Positions 1-64,000 of a stretch of DNA of 64,000 nucleotides are shown one piece after another; within the stretch, counting starts at the first letter, position 1; each line of letters starts with the position of its first letter. A program made the translations under genes and the position numbers. Origin of the DNA: Apostichopus japonicus (Eukaryota; Echinodermata; Holothuroidea; Aspidochirotida; Stichopodidae); NCBI RefSeq assembly GCF_037975245.1, contig NC_092582.1, forward strand, positions 9,199,501-9,263,500, in the 5' to 3' direction. Below the pieces are notes generated by a model. It saw only the letters and a list, made by a program, of their open reading frames with translations. It did not search any database and was not told where the DNA came from.

Positions 1-3000
1 AAATGTAGGATACAAATTTATTAAGGACAAAAGGTGTTTGATAGATCATCATGATCATCAATTGGTGTTTTGTGGTATGCAGAGGTTAACTTTTAACAAT
101 GCTTTTTGAGTTCCATAGTGGGCATTTATTCCAAACATGCCAAGTGTTACTCAAATTTATATGATAATTGAACACAAGACTTAGAAACTAGAAAACTCTT
201 CTGGAAGTTTTCTCTGCAGTTTGATGCCCAGACTTTTCATAGATTAAAGCAGTAAATACACTAACAAAAATTTAAAATTCTAGACAAATGTTTGACTTTC
301 AAACTTCAACAAAAGCTTTTTCTACAAATGACAGGTAACTTTTTATCTTAAGTCCCCCCCCAAAATGTAAGGTATGAACACTATCACCAACTTTTAGCTC
401 ATAATAAAAAAATGTTTGGTCTGAGTATTGACAATCCTGTCTGTGTTTTCAAGTTTTGATAATATTGTCCTTTAACAGTTTTAAACATGGAACAGTACAA
501 TGAAAACCTCACTGTTCATGTCCCTACATGTATTGAAACACTGTATGAAAGACAATATTAACTAATCTCAATAACTTTATTTGATTTTTAATGTTTTCCC
601 TTTTCCCATATTTTTATCTCTCTCTTTTTGATGTGTTTTTGTGTCAGTGTGTGTTGAGATGACATCACCCTGTACAGGATATATGGGTGTGGCAGATGTG
701 AATGTCTATATTACTAGAGTAAATTTCCTCTTGGGATATCTATTAGCTGGTAGATTTGTTTGCCATCCCTCCAGTATTTTCAGTGCAGCTGCTGAGAGTA
801 AACAGAGAACGCTTGTTTGGTTTGTCCTGCTTTGGCATTATAACGTCAAGTGTAATGAAAGTTTGCGCTTCATTGAGTCTGCCTATTGTTTTGTATGCTT
901 TTGATCTATAGCAGATTTCTACTGCCATTAGGTAGTCAATATTGGTCTTTATCAGTTGAAATTAATAGCAGAGGAATGATAGATTATGTTTTAAAGTACA
1001 TTATATTGTCTACTTGCCAAGGTAGGGAAACGTTAAATTGTATTAGTTGTTGGTACCAAATAGTATGGTAGTACTGTATAAACTCCAATGGGAGGATATG
1101 TATGCATGCCCAGCAGGGAAAAGTTTATAGAAATCTTATCTGGATGTGGGGGCAAAAAAATGTCGCCAAATAACAACAAATGACCATGATGATCCGGGCA
1201 GTACACAGTAGGAGAGATGTTTAGAACTGGGGAATGACACATCACCTTTGCACCACAAAAACTCTCCTTTAAATAGAACCACAAAAAACAAGGTTTAATC
1301 AATAGAAAAAAATTGAAGAAAAAAAAACACTGTGTTGATGACGTACATACATTGAGAGAGAACTTTTCTAAAATAGTGTAAACAGTGTTAACAAAGTTTT
1401 AGCAAACAGTGCTCCTAATCACATAATGACACTTAATTAAACTATGCAGCCTTCAAGTTTTGCAATGATGCACCCCACCTTCACCCACTTCTAGAAAGAA
1501 AACTTAGATATATTTGAGTTAATACCAATAGCTGAGCTGATATCAGAAAAAACATAATTTACATAACCAAAAAAAATTCCTTTGTATTACATTATGAATT
1601 GCTCTATTTTTATGACCAGTACTATATCACTTTACAGTATCTTTTCACAATATTTCCAGAAATCTTTAATAAGTTTTGTACAGTAACATCCAGGGACAAG
1701 AAGGAGAGTGAATGATACCATTGGTAGAAAATTAGAGTATCTTGCTTCGTTTGTTGCATCGTCAATAATCATATTAATTAGCTAGTATCATTCCTTTTGT
1801 GCCATTGCTTCATTACCACTGCTGAAAAATGCTTGAAGCTTACCCTTGTCTGCACAGATTCATTACAACATTTAAAAAAATAAATCCATTTAAGAAGAAA
1901 TATTGTATTGAGTTTTGAGGTGACCCTGTAGTAAAAATCAGAGCTTGTTGACTGTTAAGATCAAGGCACAAACTTGGGTGAATTGGTATAGTCTCCTGGT
2001 ATTCAAACTGTTTGGCTTGGTGACCCCAAATTTTACCTTCGTCGATTTTCGAATGTTGTGGACTGGAAAGGGGTGAATGAGGAGATAACCTCCCACCCCT
2101 CCATTAATCCCCCATGCCTCCCCTCCCCATTGAGACTTTTGATATGGTTAAGCATTAAGGGTGCTTTATTGCAAAATGGTGTTACATTTGCAACCTTTGA
2201 AGTTATACTGTACAGTAAGTTCATGTTTCAAGATTTTTCCACTTTTTTTCCCCACAAATATCAGCAATCTGCTTTGTCATGCAAACTTTTTTGGCAACCC
2301 TCCAATTTATTTTGGTGACCATCAAAAGGGTTGCGACCCCTACTTTGAATACCAGGGGTATAGTCCATATCATCTTTAGCATGAAAGTGCACATACAGTA
2401 AAATGGGTAGTGGACTGCCATTGTTTGATTATTCTATACCACAGTAAGTATCATTCTTTCTAAGGTTGTGAGCTCCTTGCCAAGCCCCAAAAGACATTTA
2501 AAGTTCATTTTCTCTGCATTTTCTCATATTCTGTGTATGTTAAATACCTTGTGTGTAACTTGCATGTGGTACAAGTGAATCAATGGGTAAAACAAACAAA
2601 TGGTTAAACAGTTTTTTTTTATTTCTGCTAGAGGTGGCTACTATGGTATTTGGAGTATTAATTTATTACTTGCATGTTCAAATGTACCATTAATGTGGTA
2701 TAAAAATAGCTCTGCATGTAGTTAGTGCAATTAAATGGTCACAATGTTTGTAATATCTTCTCAAATTACTAGTGTCTAGTGACTTTTGTTTTTCAGCTTT
2801 ATTGGGGAGGGGGCAGGGGAGGGGAGGGGAGGTGGAGATACACAAACTACACTTTGAGAAATAGGATAGCACTATTTTGAGAGTTAGTTCAATCTCCATG
2901 CCAACATCACTTCCAATTATCAGCAAGACTGTAACTAATAAGTAAAACAATCTTAACTTGAAAATAATCCCAAATTAATCCTTTTCATGATCTGGTTCCT

Positions 3001-3307
3001 AATCGTAAAGTGACCCTCTTCATGTTTTGGTATTTGACCACATTATACCGACTCGTTTTGCGGAACCGACAAATGGGCAGAGCATCGCTGTACTTCATCG
3101 TCAAACATGGCTGAACAAAACAAAAACGAAAAAAGATTGGATGAGATAAAGGAAACAGAGATGGCAAATTAATCTGTGCTGTTATTCTACTTATTCTGAC
3201 AACTGTCCTGGATTGTTGATTATTACAACAACCAAAAATCATTATTTTTGATGAAAGTAACTTGATATTTTCTATAACATGTCTGTCTTGTGTTTTTCCT
3301 CCTACAG
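1..3307. other. Upstream or 5' intronic DNA of SEC16
   Basis: No coding exon is supported here; the ORFs are short and unlike any family. The acceptor at 3307 implies that an untranslated first exon and promoter lie in this stretch or to its left, but I see no clear TATA box or CpG-rich promoter. It contains a candidate MITE at 1993-2356 and a G/A-rich tract at about 2806-2835. Confidence 0.5.
1993..2356. mobile_element. Candidate hAT-like MITE with 8-bp target duplication
   Basis: 364 bp flanked by GGTATAGT on both sides (1985-1992 and 2357-2364). The left end CTCCTGGTATTCAAA and the right end, read inverted, CCTGGTATTCAAAG share a 13-base terminal inverted repeat. An 8-bp duplication fits the hAT superfamily. 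The two-base offset at the left tip lowers confidence. No transposase is present. Confidence 0.55.
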
Positions 3308-62588
<59,281 letters not shown>

Positions 62589-63370
62589 GTGAGTAAAATG
62601 TAGTCCATTTGTTTGTTTGTTTATTTGTCTGTTTGTCTGTTTGTCTGTCTTTGTTTGCTACATATTAAACTTCCAGTTTACATTTGAAGATTGATTATTT
62701 GCAGTATTATTCAAGTTTGTAGCTTTCAGATATTTTTATTCCTCTTATAATTCTAGTTCAGAAATATGTTTTTCAAGTTTCAGAAGTAATTTTTCCTACT
62801 TTCCTCTCAAAATATTCTTGTGTGTTATCATTTCTAGCTGATTTGAAAATTGCAGCAAAAAACAGTACTTGCATGTTATTTACAAATATTAAAAGTCACT
62901 TTATTACAATTCTTAATGGTTTTACTTTACTTTATTTAATTCAATAGCTTCATTTTTTCCCATTACTTTTATATATTTTCTCTATAAAGTTTTTTAAATT
63001 CTGTCATTTCTAGGAGTTGTACTATCCTGTTTCATAATTGAATTTTTTTATGGGGGAAACTTTTCTTTTCTATTCCTGAATGGAGTTGTGTTTCTCTTCA
63101 AATTAAAATGGATATTCCAGTGACTTACATTGATAGCTTGTAATAAAGTGCTGCAACTTGAACTCAAATCCATTCCTCATAGCATTGATTTTGGTGCTCA
63201 TCTCATGAATATTAATGAGGTCACACAGTCAAATGTAAACATTTTTAGAATTGAATCATACTTTGTGTGAAGGTGTTGATAGATAGCGGGTACATGATTA
63301 TATATGTTCAATGTGATATTAAATCTTGGGATTATAATCTCAACTGGCAAGGAATCACAATAAGCCCACT
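62589..63370. other. SEC16 intronic DNA near the right edge
   Basis: AT-rich, with a (GTTT/GTCT)n-like tract at 62610-62655. No coding exon recognised. Confidence 0.5.
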
Positions 63371-63382
63371 GGCTTTCTCGTT

Positions 63383-63706
63383 GTGAATGTATCGGGCAGC
63401 AATGTGAATGTATCGGGCAGCAATTTTGAATGTATCGGGCAGCAATGTGAATGTATCGGGCAGTAATATGAATGTATCGGGCAGCAATGTGAATGTATCG
63501 GACAGTAATGTGAATGTATCGGGCAGCAATGTGAATGTATCGGGCAGCAATGTGAATGTATCGTGCAGAAGTGTGAATGTATCGGGCAGAAATGTGAATG
63601 TATCGGGCAGTAATGTGAATTTATCGGGCAGCAATGTGAATTATCGGGCAGCAATGTGAATGTATCGGGCAACAATGTGAATGTATCGGGCAGCAACAGA
63701 GTGAAT
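63383..63706. repeat. 21-bp minisatellite, about 15 copies
   Basis: The unit is GTGAATGTATCGGGCAGCAAT with minor variants. Because 21 is a multiple of three it keeps frames open on both strands (NVSGSNV- and LPDTFTL-type runs), which explains the ORFs over it. Confidence 0.95.
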
Positions 63707-64000
63707 GATGTCATCAAGACAGTTCAGCTGAATTTTTGGTTTTTGTTTCTTGATTAAAGTAAGAATTAGTTCACTTATAAAGGGAGGAAAATATTTAATA
63801 TTTCTACAAAAGGTTGTATTTTGATGAAATTCTAGTACAGAAAACATTAACAGCAAAGAAAGCATTCCAATGGTATCACATTTCAGGAATAAAAAGAACA
63901 CAAAGATTGTAATAGGAAAATAAAGTTAGTTAAAAAAACCTCTGTGGTGATGACATCTCAGCCCCACCTACTGTGATCAATTCTCTGGAATGGTCAAGGA

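Noticed and set aside
63332-63717. Overlapping ORFs with LPDTFTL or NVSGSNV repeats
   Set aside because: A 21-bp repeat lacking stop codons keeps frames open by arithmetic. The sequence lies in a SEC16 intron.

Overview
The window is animal nuclear DNA. It is AT-rich and intron-rich, with GT-AG splice sites, tRNA-derived SINEs, MITEs and minisatellites. It carries most of one large plus-strand gene, the COPII scaffold SEC16, and a nested minus-strand family of arylamine N-acetyltransferase (NAT)-like genes. The exon structure and repeat style suggest a marine invertebrate, possibly a deuterostome such as an echinoderm. Species placement is a weak inference from general impression.

Layout. 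1-3307 is upstream or 5' intronic DNA with one candidate hAT-like MITE. From 3308 to 62588 I could join 25 SEC16 coding exons. Every junction keeps frame, the total is exactly 1919 codons, and the gene continues past the right edge. The order is a disordered Pro/Gly/Gln/Ser-rich N-terminus (large exon 3822-6124), Arg/Tyr/Gly-rich exons (6501-7602), the central conserved domain (9295-51082), a Gln/Tyr-rich linker, the conserved C-terminal GWFS/IVWD segment (56546-57463) and a Pro/Gln-rich tail.

The central domain is split by a 33.9-kb intron (15627-49554). That intron holds five NAT-like genes, all antisense to SEC16. One divergent copy at 17840-19526 has an in-frame TGA. The other four (A-D) lie in a tandem segmental duplication with a period of about 4.1-4.5 kb (27453 to about 43520). 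Each has two coding exons: a 162-nt first exon whose product looks like a mitochondrial presequence, and a 948-nt second exon carrying the NAT fold. All five copies have Cys and His of the NAT triad, but Glu replaces the usual Asp, and the active-site motif is QGGxCxQIN rather than RGGxCxExN.

The rest is mostly mobile and repeated DNA. It includes two MITE families at TTAA sites (one with filled and empty alleles among the NAT units), a hAT MITE with a perfect 8-bp target duplication, a 733-bp foldback element, a pair of 690-bp inverted repeats, a tRNA-derived SINE family (three copies), a second SINE, a LINE 3' end, an LTR-like segment, repeats resembling the hammerhead ribozymes of Penelope-like elements, and several minisatellites. 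SEC16 and the NAT genes have no obvious functional link. Their relationship is positional nesting.
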